Assembly (NCBI RefSeq): GCF_003992255.1 | Contig: NZ_RQVA01000027.1 | Span: 1-6,052 of the forward strand | Direction of reading: 5' to 3' | DNA from: F0422 sp003992255 | Lineage (GTDB): Bacteria > Bacillota > Negativicutes > Veillonellales > Veillonellaceae | DNA: 6,052 nucleotides | Shown: positions 1 through 5,977 of the stretch, piece by piece | Layout: each line of letters opens with the position of its first letter | Position numbering within the stretch: position 1 is the stretch's first letter | Position numbers and translations under genes: made by a program | The notes under the pieces: generated by a model | What the model saw: only the letters and a program-made list of their open reading frames with translations | The model's database searches: none | Told to the model about the DNA's origin: nothing

Positions 1-77
1 AAGAATAGCACTAGCTATTTAGATAGCTAGTGCTAAGAACTTTTTATATGAGCAGCCCCCACATTTGACAAAGAGCC
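1..77 (-). mobile_element. Terminal segment of an insertion sequence, left copy (ISL3-like end)
   Basis: Positions 3-77 are a perfect reverse complement of 5978-6052, 75 of 75 bases. Read on the minus strand from position 77 leftward, the element begins GGCTCTTTGTCAAATGTGGG and continues past the window edge. A GG-starting terminus of this style resembles the ends of ISL3-family insertion sequences, but no transposase is visible, so the family is an inference from memory. The interior-flanking 8 bases (78-85) are very A-rich, as expected for an AT-preferring element with 8-bp target duplications. The matching end at the right edge shows that the same IS end faces the unique region from both sides. 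The terminus carries an outward TTGACA (65-70) but no good -10 box follows at the right distance. Confidence 0.6.
6..45 (+). terminator. Perfect 13-bp hairpin plus T-run inside the left IS end
   Basis: TAGCACTAGCTAT (6-18) and ATAGCTAGTGCTA (23-35) form a perfect 13-bp stem with a TTAG loop. On the plus strand, that is reading out of the IS, the stem is followed after five bases by TTTTT (41-45). This fits a terminator of the transposase gene at the element's 3' end, although the T-run is not directly abutting. The stem could equally block transcription entering the element from flanking DNA. The other side of the stem cannot be fully judged because the window ends there. Confidence 0.4.
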
Positions 78-109
78 AAAAAATACACAGCAGAACAATT
101 TCTGCTGTG
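78..109 (-). terminator. Intrinsic terminator of the structured RNA
   Basis: On the minus strand CACAGCAGAA and TTCTGCTGTG (arms 100-109 and 86-95) form a perfect 10-bp stem with a 4-nt loop. It is followed by TATTTTTT (85-78), a textbook rho-independent terminator. The T-tract ends exactly at the IS boundary, so the terminator seems to have survived the insertion intact. Confidence 0.88.
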
Positions 110-309
110 CTTCATACGGCTGACCTGGTCTTTGCCCCCACACTCGCCTGCTGGAAGGTTCGCTCATAAGCTGTGCTCCCCACTACTACTTCTCTCGATA
201 TCTCGGCAGGACTTACATCTAAGCCGCACCATGCTCACAACTTTTCGTTGCTTACGTGGATCGTTTTGCCTGCGACTGGCCTCGACTTTCAACCACAGAC
301 CCGTAATAT
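78..309 (-). ncRNA. Structured noncoding RNA of about 230 nt, probable raiA-motif RNA
   Basis: A near-consensus promoter (316-344) and a strong intrinsic terminator (78-109) on the same strand bound this unit. There is no credible ORF with a ribosome binding site inside. It is visibly richer in G+C than the AT-rich spacer beside it, as expected for a folded RNA. Helices I can see include a closing stem joining the 5' end (CGG at 303-301, ATA at 309-307) to the 3' part (CCG at 119-117, TAT at 116-114). GTCT (300-297) can pair with AGAC (131-128), and GGCTTA/TAAGTC forms a 6-bp hairpin with a GATG loop (210-225). It lies downstream of comF on the same strand. The known raiA-motif RNA of Firmicutes is about this size and occurs near raiA and comF genes, so the name is inferred from context and architecture. 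Alternatives are 6S RNA or a large leader/riboswitch of a gene beyond the IS. I found no signal-recognition-particle, RNase P, tmRNA, T-box or cobalamin-box signatures. That an RNA gene is present is much surer than which family. Confidence 0.7.
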
Positions 310-315
310 GATTTT

Positions 316-344
316 ATTATAATCGAAAGAAATATATTTGTCAC
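316..344 (-). promoter_or_regulatory. Strong sigma-A promoter of the structured RNA
   Basis: On the minus strand GTGACA (344-339) matches the -35 consensus at five of six positions. A 17-bp spacer separates it from a perfect TATAAT -10 box (321-316). The predicted start is an A near 309. A constitutive-looking promoter of this strength upstream of a non-coding, terminator-bounded unit supports an abundant stand-alone RNA. Confidence 0.8.
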
Positions 345-429
345 TCTTCTTCCATCATGATTTTTTACATGTTTCCTATATCATTTTTATATAGCAAACT
401 TAAAAAAAAGACTTGCTTTTTTTCATCAA

Positions 430-443
430 ATATACATGTATAT
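430..443. repeat. 14-bp perfect palindrome in the divergent spacer
   Basis: ATATACATGTATAT is a perfect 14-bp palindrome in the AT-rich spacer between the divergent promoters of the structured RNA and the HD-GYP gene. It could be an operator for a dimeric regulator, but AT-rich palindromes occur by chance and no regulator is recognisable. The remainder of 345-551 holds nothing else I can support. Confidence 0.25.
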
Positions 444-528
444 CAATCTATCCCTTATCTATCACATTCTCACTAATACTATCAGTTTCTCTAAATTTTC
501 AGTGCATTTTTGTCCACTCTGTAGGGTA

Positions 529-557
529 TATTCAAGGCCTTTAAATTATTGTATAAT
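529..557 (+). promoter_or_regulatory. Likely promoter of the HD-GYP gene
   Basis: A perfect TATAAT -10 box lies at 552-557. The hexamer 17 bp upstream (TATTCA, 529-534) is a poor -35, so the promoter is probably weak or needs an activator. Predicted transcription starts near 564, which leaves a leader of about 80 nt that includes the hairpin at 586-621. Confidence 0.5.
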
Positions 558-585
558 GTGTGTACTAAAGTAAACGAAGAATTTT

Positions 586-621
586 AAAACGGTGCTATTT
601 CTAATGAAATTATCACCGTTT
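586..621. promoter_or_regulatory. Leader hairpin of the HD-GYP gene; possible minus-strand terminator
   Basis: AAACGGTG (587-594) pairs with CACCGTTT (614-621), and within the loop ATTTC (597-601) pairs with GAAAT (606-610). The result is a two-part stem. On the plus strand it sits in the untranslated leader, ending 9 nt before the Shine-Dalgarno sequence AGGAAGGG (631-638), with no T-run after it, so it is not a plus-strand terminator. On the minus strand the stem is followed by TTAAAATTCTT, with its last arm ending in T's. It could therefore terminate transcripts that run through from comF. Both readings are possible. Confidence 0.5.
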
Positions 622-645
622 CAGTAAGTTAGGAAGGGTTTGCAC

Positions 646-1248
646 ATGTTTATGTTATCATTAATTCAAGAGTCAGGAGCATATGAGCAAGAGTCTAGCA
701 GCTTAGAAGTCATCTCTGCTCAACTTTTGCAAATGATTCAAATGAAAAGCCAAACTTTATATGTGCACTCTGTGCAAGTGGCCAACTATGCAGTTGCTAT
801 TGCAGCCAAGATGGGCTTGCCAAAAGGTGAAATTGAATTAATTCGTCATGCTGCTTACCTTCATGACTTAGGATTAATTTGCTTACCTACCACAACATTA
901 ATGAAGTTCCCTTACTTCAATCGTCAAGAACTTTCCAAGTACAAACAACATCCAGTGTTTGGTGCCAGTATGATTGAAAATTATCCATGTTGCCAGCCAA
1001 TCATTCCATACATTAAATATCATCATGAAAGATGGGATGGCACAGGATTTCCTAAACATTTACGAGGAGCTAATATTCCATTAGGTGCTCGCATCATTGG
1101 AATTGCTGATTACTATGTCACATCTATTGATCCTTCATCAGATACGACATTACAACCTCATAGCCAAATAAAACAAGACTTATTCCGTCATTCGGGAACA
1201 CAATTTGATCCAGAAATTGTTAAAACATTCATAGAAATCTTAGGATAA
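646..1248 (+). CDS. Stand-alone HD-GYP domain phosphohydrolase-like protein
   Basis: This 200-residue soluble protein consists almost entirely of an HD-GYP domain, the family of metal-dependent hydrolases that includes cyclic-di-GMP phosphodiesterases. The metal-ligand pattern is complete: H41, HD at 73-74, H102, HH at 126-127 and D155. The signature HHExxDGxGFP is at 126-136, and the family-typical tail GTQFDPEIV lies near the C-terminus. There is no receiver, sensor or membrane segment. The usual HDIGK motif reads HDLGL here, so the lysine contacting substrate phosphate in characterised members is replaced by L77. GYP reads GFP, a common variant. The substrate is therefore uncertain. I chose ATG at 646 because AGGAAGGG (631-638) is 7 nt upstream. 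The frame also has a TTG at 640, adding two residues, but that leaves almost no spacing. The gene converges on comF with 3 nt between stops. It is likely intact, with a cytoplasmic signalling role inferred. Confidence 0.88.
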   Translation: MFMLSLIQESGAYEQESSSLEVISAQLLQMIQMKSQTLYVHSVQVANYAVAIAAKMGLPKGEIELIRHAAYLHDLGLICLPTTTLMKFPYFNRQELSKYKQHPVFGASMIENYPCCQPIIPYIKYHHERWDGTGFPKHLRGANIPLGARIIGIADYYVTSIDPSSDTTLQPHSQIKQDLFRHSGTQFDPEIVKTFIEILG

Positions 1249-1251
1249 CCA

Positions 1252-1905
1252 TTAGGCTCCACTTGCTAAAGTGAGAGCCTTTATGTTTGCTCTAGGAAAA
1301 TAGCTTTTTAAAGTATCTGCCGCTTCTACTAAGGTGGCTCCTGTGGTATATATATCATCCACAATGAGTATTTCTGTTGGCATTGGTACCAATTGCTTAG
1401 CTTTAGATAGAGAAACTAAAAAATGCCCCTTCATATTCTGCTTGCGTTCTTCTTTCGTCAATGTCCACATCGGCTTCGAACCATCTAATTTAATAAGTAT
1501 ATCTTCCCAACGCCATTGCTGTTGTATCACCCAATTTTTAAATAATAGATCTACTTGATTGTATCCACGTATATGACGTTTACTTTCACTAATGGGAATA
1601 GGCACCACTATATCAGGTGTATAACGGATATCTGAACAAGTAATTGTAAAACGTTGCAAAAAAGGAGCGGCTCCTAGAGCTCGCTCCTTTTTTCTATTGA
1701 ATTTTATATCGTGTAACATCGTTTTGATGCCACCTATATAATCGGCCAGTATATATATCCAGTCTAAAGAAGAATACCTAGATCCCTCTAAGCGGCGTTC
1801 GTGCCATACTTCATTAAAACAGGCTGTACACCATTCTCCTTGCCCATACACATCTTTTCCACAATGAACACATGTTGGCGGACACAAAATATCCCAAATT
1901 CGCAT
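1252..1905 (-). CDS. comF: ComF family phosphoribosyltransferase-like competence protein
   Basis: This is a 217-residue ComF/ComFC family protein, the normal family size. In naturally competent bacteria ComFC assists uptake or processing of single-stranded transforming DNA on the cytoplasmic side; many non-competent species also keep it. An N-terminal zinc-ribbon has cysteines at 8, 12, 15, 26 and 29. The phosphoribosyltransferase fold follows, with VPIPISESKRHIRGYNQ at 101-117, the EERKQNMKGHF segment at 152-162, and the PRPP-loop motif ILIVDDIYTTGATL at 179-192 with acidic pair D183/D184. The start ATG overlaps the recD2 stop (TAATG), and AGAGGGGG (1913-1920) is a good ribosome binding site. 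It is the last gene of the minus-strand operon. In Firmicutes comF is often followed by raiA/hpf; here the structured RNA is the next same-strand element. No truncation is visible. Confidence 0.93.
   Translation of the reverse strand: MRIWDILCPPTCVHCGKDVYGQGEWCTACFNEVWHERRLEGSRYSSLDWIYILADYIGGIKTMLHDIKFNRKKERALGAAPFLQRFTITCSDIRYTPDIVVPIPISESKRHIRGYNQVDLLFKNWVIQQQWRWEDILIKLDGSKPMWTLTKEERKQNMKGHFLVSLSKAKQLVPMPTEILIVDDIYTTGATLVEAADTLKSYFPRANIKALTLASGA
1254..1284 (+). terminator. Probable terminator of the HD-GYP gene, embedded in comF
   Basis: AGGCTCCACTT (1254-1264) pairs with AAGTG and GAGCCT (1269-1280), with a GCTA loop and one bulged A at 1274. On the plus strand it starts 6 nt after the HD-GYP stop and is followed by TTATGTTT, an imperfect T-tract. 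On the minus strand no T-run follows, so it would not stop comF transcripts. The hairpin lies over the last codons and stop of comF, so the sequence serves both purposes. Confidence 0.55.
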
Positions 1906-4052
1906 TAGAATTCCCCCTCTAGTCGCTCTTTGAATAGAGTATATCTATATTGGTTATCTTCTCGAGATACAGCCGTTCCCAGCGCTTCTTGACTGCCGAT
2001 AATTAGCACCTTATCTTTTGCACGTGTGATAGCTGTATATAATAGATTTCGTTGCAGCATAATATTGTAAGCTGAAATAAATGGCAACAAAATACGAGAA
2101 TATTCACTCCCCTGCGCCTTGTGAACGGTAATGGCATACGCTAAAGACATAGATAGCATATCTTCTTCATTCATCAGTACTCGTTTATCTGGAAATTGTA
2201 TATGTACACACTTTCCAAGGATACTCGTAATCAGACCAATCTCTCCATTATACACATCTTGCTCGTAATTATTTTCCATTTGGATGACTTTATCTCCTAC
2301 TCGGAAGATGTTACCATCTACTTTCATCTCTTCTCGATCTGGATGTTTCGGATTTAACAATTCTTGTAAATACTTTGAAATAGCACTACTACCAATAGGA
2401 CCTTTACGCATAGGACATACAATTTGTATATCTAAGTCAGATTCCACAGATTTCAATTCTGTTTCATAAAGCTCTTGTAATGCTGAAAGTACACTGTCCA
2501 CACTATGAGCTTCTTCAAAGTGAAACTCCTCACACTGTGTCAATTCCGGCATCTCTCCATGATTGATTCTATAGGCATTATCAATGATTCGATGACCCTC
2601 TTGTTGACGATAGATATGATGTAATTCCTGATACGGAACTACTGTACTTTGTAACATATCACGTAATACAAAACCGGCGCCAATAGGCGGCAACTGATCA
2701 ACATCACCAACCAATATCACAAAAGCCATTGGTGGTATCGCTTGTATTAAGGCATAATAAAGCTCTAAATTCAACATCGATGATTCATCGACGATGACAA
2801 CATCTACCTCTAACTGATCATCTTGGTTTCTGCTAAATTGATATCCTCCTGCTACCGCCTCTGGTTCTAGCAACCGATGAATGGTAAACGCTTCTTGTTC
2901 TGTCGCTTCTGATAAACGCTTGGCTGCTCGACCTGTTGGTGCACAAAGTACAATACGCTTTTTATTCCCTTGTCGAAATCCTTCCACTAAAGCTTTAATA
3001 ATGGTGGTCTTACCAGTACCAGGTCCACCTGTAATAATAGAAAACCGATGACTAAGGGCCATAATAATAGCTTGTTTCTGCTCGTCTCCCAAAGCCATCC
3101 CCTGCCTAGCTTCATATTGTTCGCACAGCGTATGTCCATCAATAGTTGTATCTGGATCCGACTCTAAAAATTCACGTGTAAATGATACACTATCATCCTC
3201 TGCTCGGTATAGTTCAGGGCGATAGATATACACGACACCATCATACTCCACCTGATAATACACTTTAGCTTCTAATAAATATTCTAATCGTTCAACAATC
3301 GAGTCAATATAGTCATCACCTAATAGATTCGACAGTTGCACCATTAATTCCTCTATAGGCATGCAAGTATGTCCATATTCAGTGATCTGCTTCATCGTAT
3401 ATAGAATACCTGCATCTAATCGGTACTCACTATGAAAAGGAAACTCTAAAGCATCTGCAAATCTATCGACTACAGGAAATGGTAGGCTTTCATCAATGCG
3501 AAGCAATTGGTACGGGTTATGTCGAATGACCTCTACCGCTTTCGCACCGTATACCTCATATAGCTTACGGCTCCAGCGATTACTCATATGGTAGGTGGCA
3601 AAAAATTCATTAATATCTTGTAGCACCCCTTCACCTAGCAAGGTGCGATATAAATCTTCTCTCACGCGTTTTCCTACATTAGGAATCCCCAAAATAGCCA
3701 TAGGGTTTTCTTCTTGTAATACATCTAAGATAGATTCATTAAAGTAGTCCAAGATTTTATGTAGCGTTTTTGGGCCTAATCCTTTGACCCCTAAATTTTC
3801 TAGATATCGCCTAGCCCCAGCCATCGTATCAGGCATAATACGCTGCATGCTTTCCACTCGTATCTGTCTACCATATTTTTTATGTACTACCATCGTGCCT
3901 TTTACTTCTAGCTCATCTCCTACTTTAGGCACTTCTATGTTGCCAGCACAAGGATGATCCTCATTTTGAAAGTCTCGTACGATAAATACGCAAAAATCAT
4001 TCTTTGGTGATGCATATATGACACGGTATACAGTTCCTAATATAGTGATCAT
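1905..4052 (-). CDS. recD2: RecD2-type ATP-dependent 5'-3' DNA helicase
   Basis: This 715-residue SF1B helicase is the RecD2 (YrrC) type found without RecB and RecC, and involved in DNA repair, replication-fork maintenance and recombination control. An N-terminal OB-like segment (1-75) precedes tandem helix-hairpin-helix elements at about 77-104 and 116-134. All helicase motifs are present: Walker A GGPGTGKTT at 342-350, motif Ia APTGRAAKRL at 371-380, Walker B VIVDESS at 419-425, motif III LVGDVDQLPP at 447-456, YRQQ at 481-484, motif V ITVHKAQGSEY at 641-651, and motif VI LYTAITRAKDKV at 671-682. The long N-terminal region distinguishes it from RecD of RecBCD. The length is at the short end of the RecD2 range. 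The start overlaps the upstream stop as ATGA and has a weak ribosome binding site, so translation is probably coupled. It looks intact and catalytically competent. Confidence 0.95.
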   Translation of the reverse strand: MITILGTVYRVIYASPKNDFCVFIVRDFQNEDHPCAGNIEVPKVGDELEVKGTMVVHKKYGRQIRVESMQRIMPDTMAGARRYLENLGVKGLGPKTLHKILDYFNESILDVLQEENPMAILGIPNVGKRVREDLYRTLLGEGVLQDINEFFATYHMSNRWSRKLYEVYGAKAVEVIRHNPYQLLRIDESLPFPVVDRFADALEFPFHSEYRLDAGILYTMKQITEYGHTCMPIEELMVQLSNLLGDDYIDSIVERLEYLLEAKVYYQVEYDGVVYIYRPELYRAEDDSVSFTREFLESDPDTTIDGHTLCEQYEARQGMALGDEQKQAIIMALSHRFSIITGGPGTGKTTIIKALVEGFRQGNKKRIVLCAPTGRAAKRLSEATEQEAFTIHRLLEPEAVAGGYQFSRNQDDQLEVDVVIVDESSMLNLELYYALIQAIPPMAFVILVGDVDQLPPIGAGFVLRDMLQSTVVPYQELHHIYRQQEGHRIIDNAYRINHGEMPELTQCEEFHFEEAHSVDSVLSALQELYETELKSVESDLDIQIVCPMRKGPIGSSAISKYLQELLNPKHPDREEMKVDGNIFRVGDKVIQMENNYEQDVYNGEIGLITSILGKCVHIQFPDKRVLMNEEDMLSMSLAYAITVHKAQGSEYSRILLPFISAYNIMLQRNLLYTAITRAKDKVLIIGSQEALGTAVSREDNQYRYTLFKERLEGEF

Positions 4053-4816
4053 AGGGATGCATTAGGTAAAGCCGCAATGACAGCTTTTACTACATCTGCT
4101 ACATTGCTGATATTTTCAATCTTAATATGGCTAACACGCTCATAAATTGGCTGTCTTTCTTCATATAAACGGAAAATATATTCAATACTTTCTTTTAACA
4201 AAGGACGGATTTCCATATCTAAATCATCAAGAATTTGCTTTACATCACGTTGGATTAACACCACATAACCAGATTCACGCATCAGTTCAGCTGTGGCATC
4301 ACATAATACAGTGCCACCACCAGTAGCAATGACACTCGCTTTTTTGTGGCTCACTAAATCTTGAATGACTTCAAGCTCTAATTGATGGAATTCATCTTCT
4401 CCATCATGAATAATAATATTTTGAATAGATTTCCCTGTTCGTTCTTGAATCTCTGTGTCTACATCGAAAAACTCAAGTCCCAATGTTTGTGCCAAGGCTT
4501 TACCAATGGTAGTCTTCCCTGCTCCAGGCATACCAATTAAGAAAATATGTTGATGAATATGGTTTTTTTCATATTCTTTACAAATACGAATCACTTCTCC
4601 CATAAACTCTTTGGCATAGTCCTCTAAATCAGGATTATTTAAAGATGTAACAGCTAAATTTAACACTTCTTCTTCTCGTTTTGCATCATGAATTTGCATT
4701 TGATGCTCTTCTTTATATTTAGCAATGTCTACTACAATCGATAAACGTTCCTCGAATAAACGAATCAACTCTTTATTAATAGCATCAATTTTTTGGCGAC
4801 TTTCTTGTAACTTCAT
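4049..4816 (-). CDS. aroK: Bifunctional chorismate mutase-shikimate kinase fusion
   Basis: This 255-residue protein joins two shikimate-pathway enzymes. Residues 1-85 are an AroQ-type chorismate mutase helix bundle, which converts chorismate to prephenate. By alignment to E. coli numbering its active-site residues are R7, R24, K35, D44, R47 and E48, with E83 likely at the Gln88 position. Residues 90-255 are shikimate kinase, which phosphorylates shikimate with ATP: P-loop GMPGAGKTT at 95-103, D118/D120, GGG at 166-168, R204 of RPLL and R221 of the lid-side ERQPIY motif. One departure stands out: the usual FRxxE shikimate-binding arginine reads FHQLE, giving H144. The start is set by AGAGGA (4829-4824), 7 nt upstream and inside the ribF 3' end. 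The gap to ribF is 4 nt, and the gene overlaps recD2 by 4 nt. The fusion itself is clear; the kinase's efficiency is uncertain. Confidence 0.92.
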   Translation of the reverse strand: MKLQESRQKIDAINKELIRLFEERLSIVVDIAKYKEEHQMQIHDAKREEEVLNLAVTSLNNPDLEDYAKEFMGEVIRICKEYEKNHIHQHIFLIGMPGAGKTTIGKALAQTLGLEFFDVDTEIQERTGKSIQNIIIHDGEDEFHQLELEVIQDLVSHKKASVIATGGGTVLCDATAELMRESGYVVLIQRDVKQILDDLDMEIRPLLKESIEYIFRLYEERQPIYERVSHIKIENISNVADVVKAVIAALPNASL

Positions 4817-4820
4817 ATCT

Positions 4821-5762
4821 TTATCCTCTTTTATATTCTGTATGCTGTAAATGCTCTAAGGCGAAGGCTTTATCATCTTCCATTTGATCAATGAGAGCTT
4901 GCAAGGAATCGAACTTTACCTCTCCTCGAATGAATGCAAGAAACTCTACAGTGGCAACTTTTCCATATACATCATCAGAAAAGTTGAACAAATGAGTTTC
5001 ATAGCGATGGTATTGATTCGTAAACGTTGGATTATCCCCCATATTTCCTACCGCTCCATACCATTTGCCATCTATCTGCACTTGATTCACATAGACACCA
5101 TCTGCCGGTGTTGCCATCTCATCTGGAAAATGAAAGTTCAGCGTAGGAAACCCTAGGGTACGACCTCGTTGATCTCCTTTCACTACAGTCCCTGTAAATC
5201 GATATGGTCTACCTAGCATTTGGTTGGCCAGTTCAATATCACCTCTCAACACACTACTACGTATAGCTGTACTAGAGATGGGAGCATCGATCCAATCATA
5301 GCGCACCAACTCTTGATCGTGAACTTCTATGCTTGGATACAACTCTCGAATCAGTGCTGAATTACCTTGTCCCTTATATCCAAAGTTAAAATTGGTACCT
5401 ACCACAATTTTAGGTACATTACGGTTGGCACAAAGAGTATGAATAAACTCTGTTCCAGATTGTGCCAATAATGCTTCGGACATAGGCAGTTCTAACAAAT
5501 AGTCAACACCTAACTCTGCTAATACAGCATACCGTTCTTCTCGTTGCAATAAACGAGGTGGAATATACTTAGGTTGTAATATAGTAAATGGATGGGCATC
5601 GAAGGTAACAATCACAGAAGCTCCCTTGTACTCTTTGGCACTATCAACAACTTCTTTAATGATCGATTGATGACCTAAATGCAGTCCATCAAAGGTTCCC
5701 ATACCATATACAATGGGTTCTTGTATCGTATCTAACTCTGATATCGTATATAAAACGTTCAT
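4821..5762 (-). CDS. ribF: Bifunctional riboflavin kinase / FAD synthetase
   Basis: This 313-residue RibF makes FMN from riboflavin and then FAD from FMN using ATP, in the cytoplasm. The N-terminal adenylyltransferase domain has GTFDGLHLGH at 22-31, FDAHPF at 54-59, VGTNFNFGYKGQGN at 121-134 and ISSTAIR at 162-168. The C-terminal riboflavin kinase domain has GTVVKGDQRGRTLGFPT at 191-207, DGVY at 221-224, the NPTF segment at 244-247 and ETHLFNF at 255-261. The length and domain order are normal for the bacterial family. ATG at 5762-5760 is preceded by AAGGA (5772-5768) with 5-nt spacing. It is the first gene of the operon, behind an extended -10 promoter. No FMN riboswitch is visible in the 215-nt leader region. 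Confidence 0.95.
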   Translation of the reverse strand: MNVLYTISELDTIQEPIVYGMGTFDGLHLGHQSIIKEVVDSAKEYKGASVIVTFDAHPFTILQPKYIPPRLLQREERYAVLAELGVDYLLELPMSEALLAQSGTEFIHTLCANRNVPKIVVGTNFNFGYKGQGNSALIRELYPSIEVHDQELVRYDWIDAPISSTAIRSSVLRGDIELANQMLGRPYRFTGTVVKGDQRGRTLGFPTLNFHFPDEMATPADGVYVNQVQIDGKWYGAVGNMGDNPTFTNQYHRYETHLFNFSDDVYGKVATVEFLAFIRGEVKFDSLQALIDQMEDDKAFALEHLQHTEYKRG

Positions 5763-5817
5763 ACTAATCCTTATCTTTTGAAATATGAAATAGAACTTTT
5801 ATTTCAGTGTACTCTTT

Positions 5818-5826
5818 ATTATATCA
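5818..5826 (-). promoter_or_regulatory. Extended -10 promoter of the ribF-aroK-recD2-comF operon
   Basis: On the minus strand TGATATAAT (5826-5818) is a perfect extended -10 element, TGnTATAAT. The hexamer 17 bp upstream, CTGTTT (5846-5841), is a poor -35, as tolerated by extended -10 promoters. Transcription should start near 5811, giving a leader of about 50 nt before ribF. Confidence 0.65.
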
Positions 5827-5853
5827 CAATCCTAAAGGATAAACAGTAGCACC

Positions 5854-5865
5854 CATGTATACATG
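5854..5865. repeat. 12-bp palindrome upstream of the ribF promoter
   Basis: CATGTATACATG is a perfect palindrome lying just upstream of the -35 region of the ribF promoter, a plausible operator position. It resembles the 430-443 palindrome in composition but is not the same sequence. Chance is possible. The rest of 5866-5977 has no gene; it contains only a weak 7-bp inverted repeat (5926-5932 with 5945-5951). Confidence 0.25.
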
Positions 5866-5977
5866 TCTTTCAAAGATATTCTAATGATAAACTTGAACTC
5901 ATATAAAAAGATGTAAACCTAGACAATACTATGAAGTCATACATATAGTATGGTACATAAAGAAAACACCTAATATA

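Noticed and set aside
65..93. Outward TTGACA in the IS terminus as a hybrid promoter, at both junctions
   Set aside because: No TATAAT-like hexamer lies 16-18 bp away in either flank.
110..137. Signal recognition particle RNA-like stretch (ACCAGGTCAG ... GAAGCA) on the minus strand
   Set aside because: Those two short pieces match the SRP core, but the GGAA-type tetraloop and its flanking stem are missing and there is no 3' half before the terminator.
402..423. A8G/CT7 inverted repeat as a bidirectional terminator
   Set aside because: Only one G-C pair supports the stem; it is most likely low-complexity sequence.
1334..1558. Plus-strand 74-codon frame opposite comF
   Set aside because: Lies wholly within comF, which has clear family motifs; no ribosome binding site and no recognisable protein.
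2284..2469. Plus-strand 61-codon frame opposite recD2
   Set aside because: A shadow of the helicase gene with no supporting signals.
4884..5156. Plus-strand 90-codon frame opposite ribF
   Set aside because: A shadow of ribF; composition and lack of start signals argue against a gene.
5920..5949. Plus-strand promoter TAGACA-18-TATAGT pointing toward the right IS
   Set aside because: Both boxes deviate from consensus in an AT-rich region and no downstream gene is visible.
5763..5977. FMN riboswitch or other leader element before ribF
   Set aside because: No FMN-box segments are recognisable and the predicted leader is only about 50 nt.
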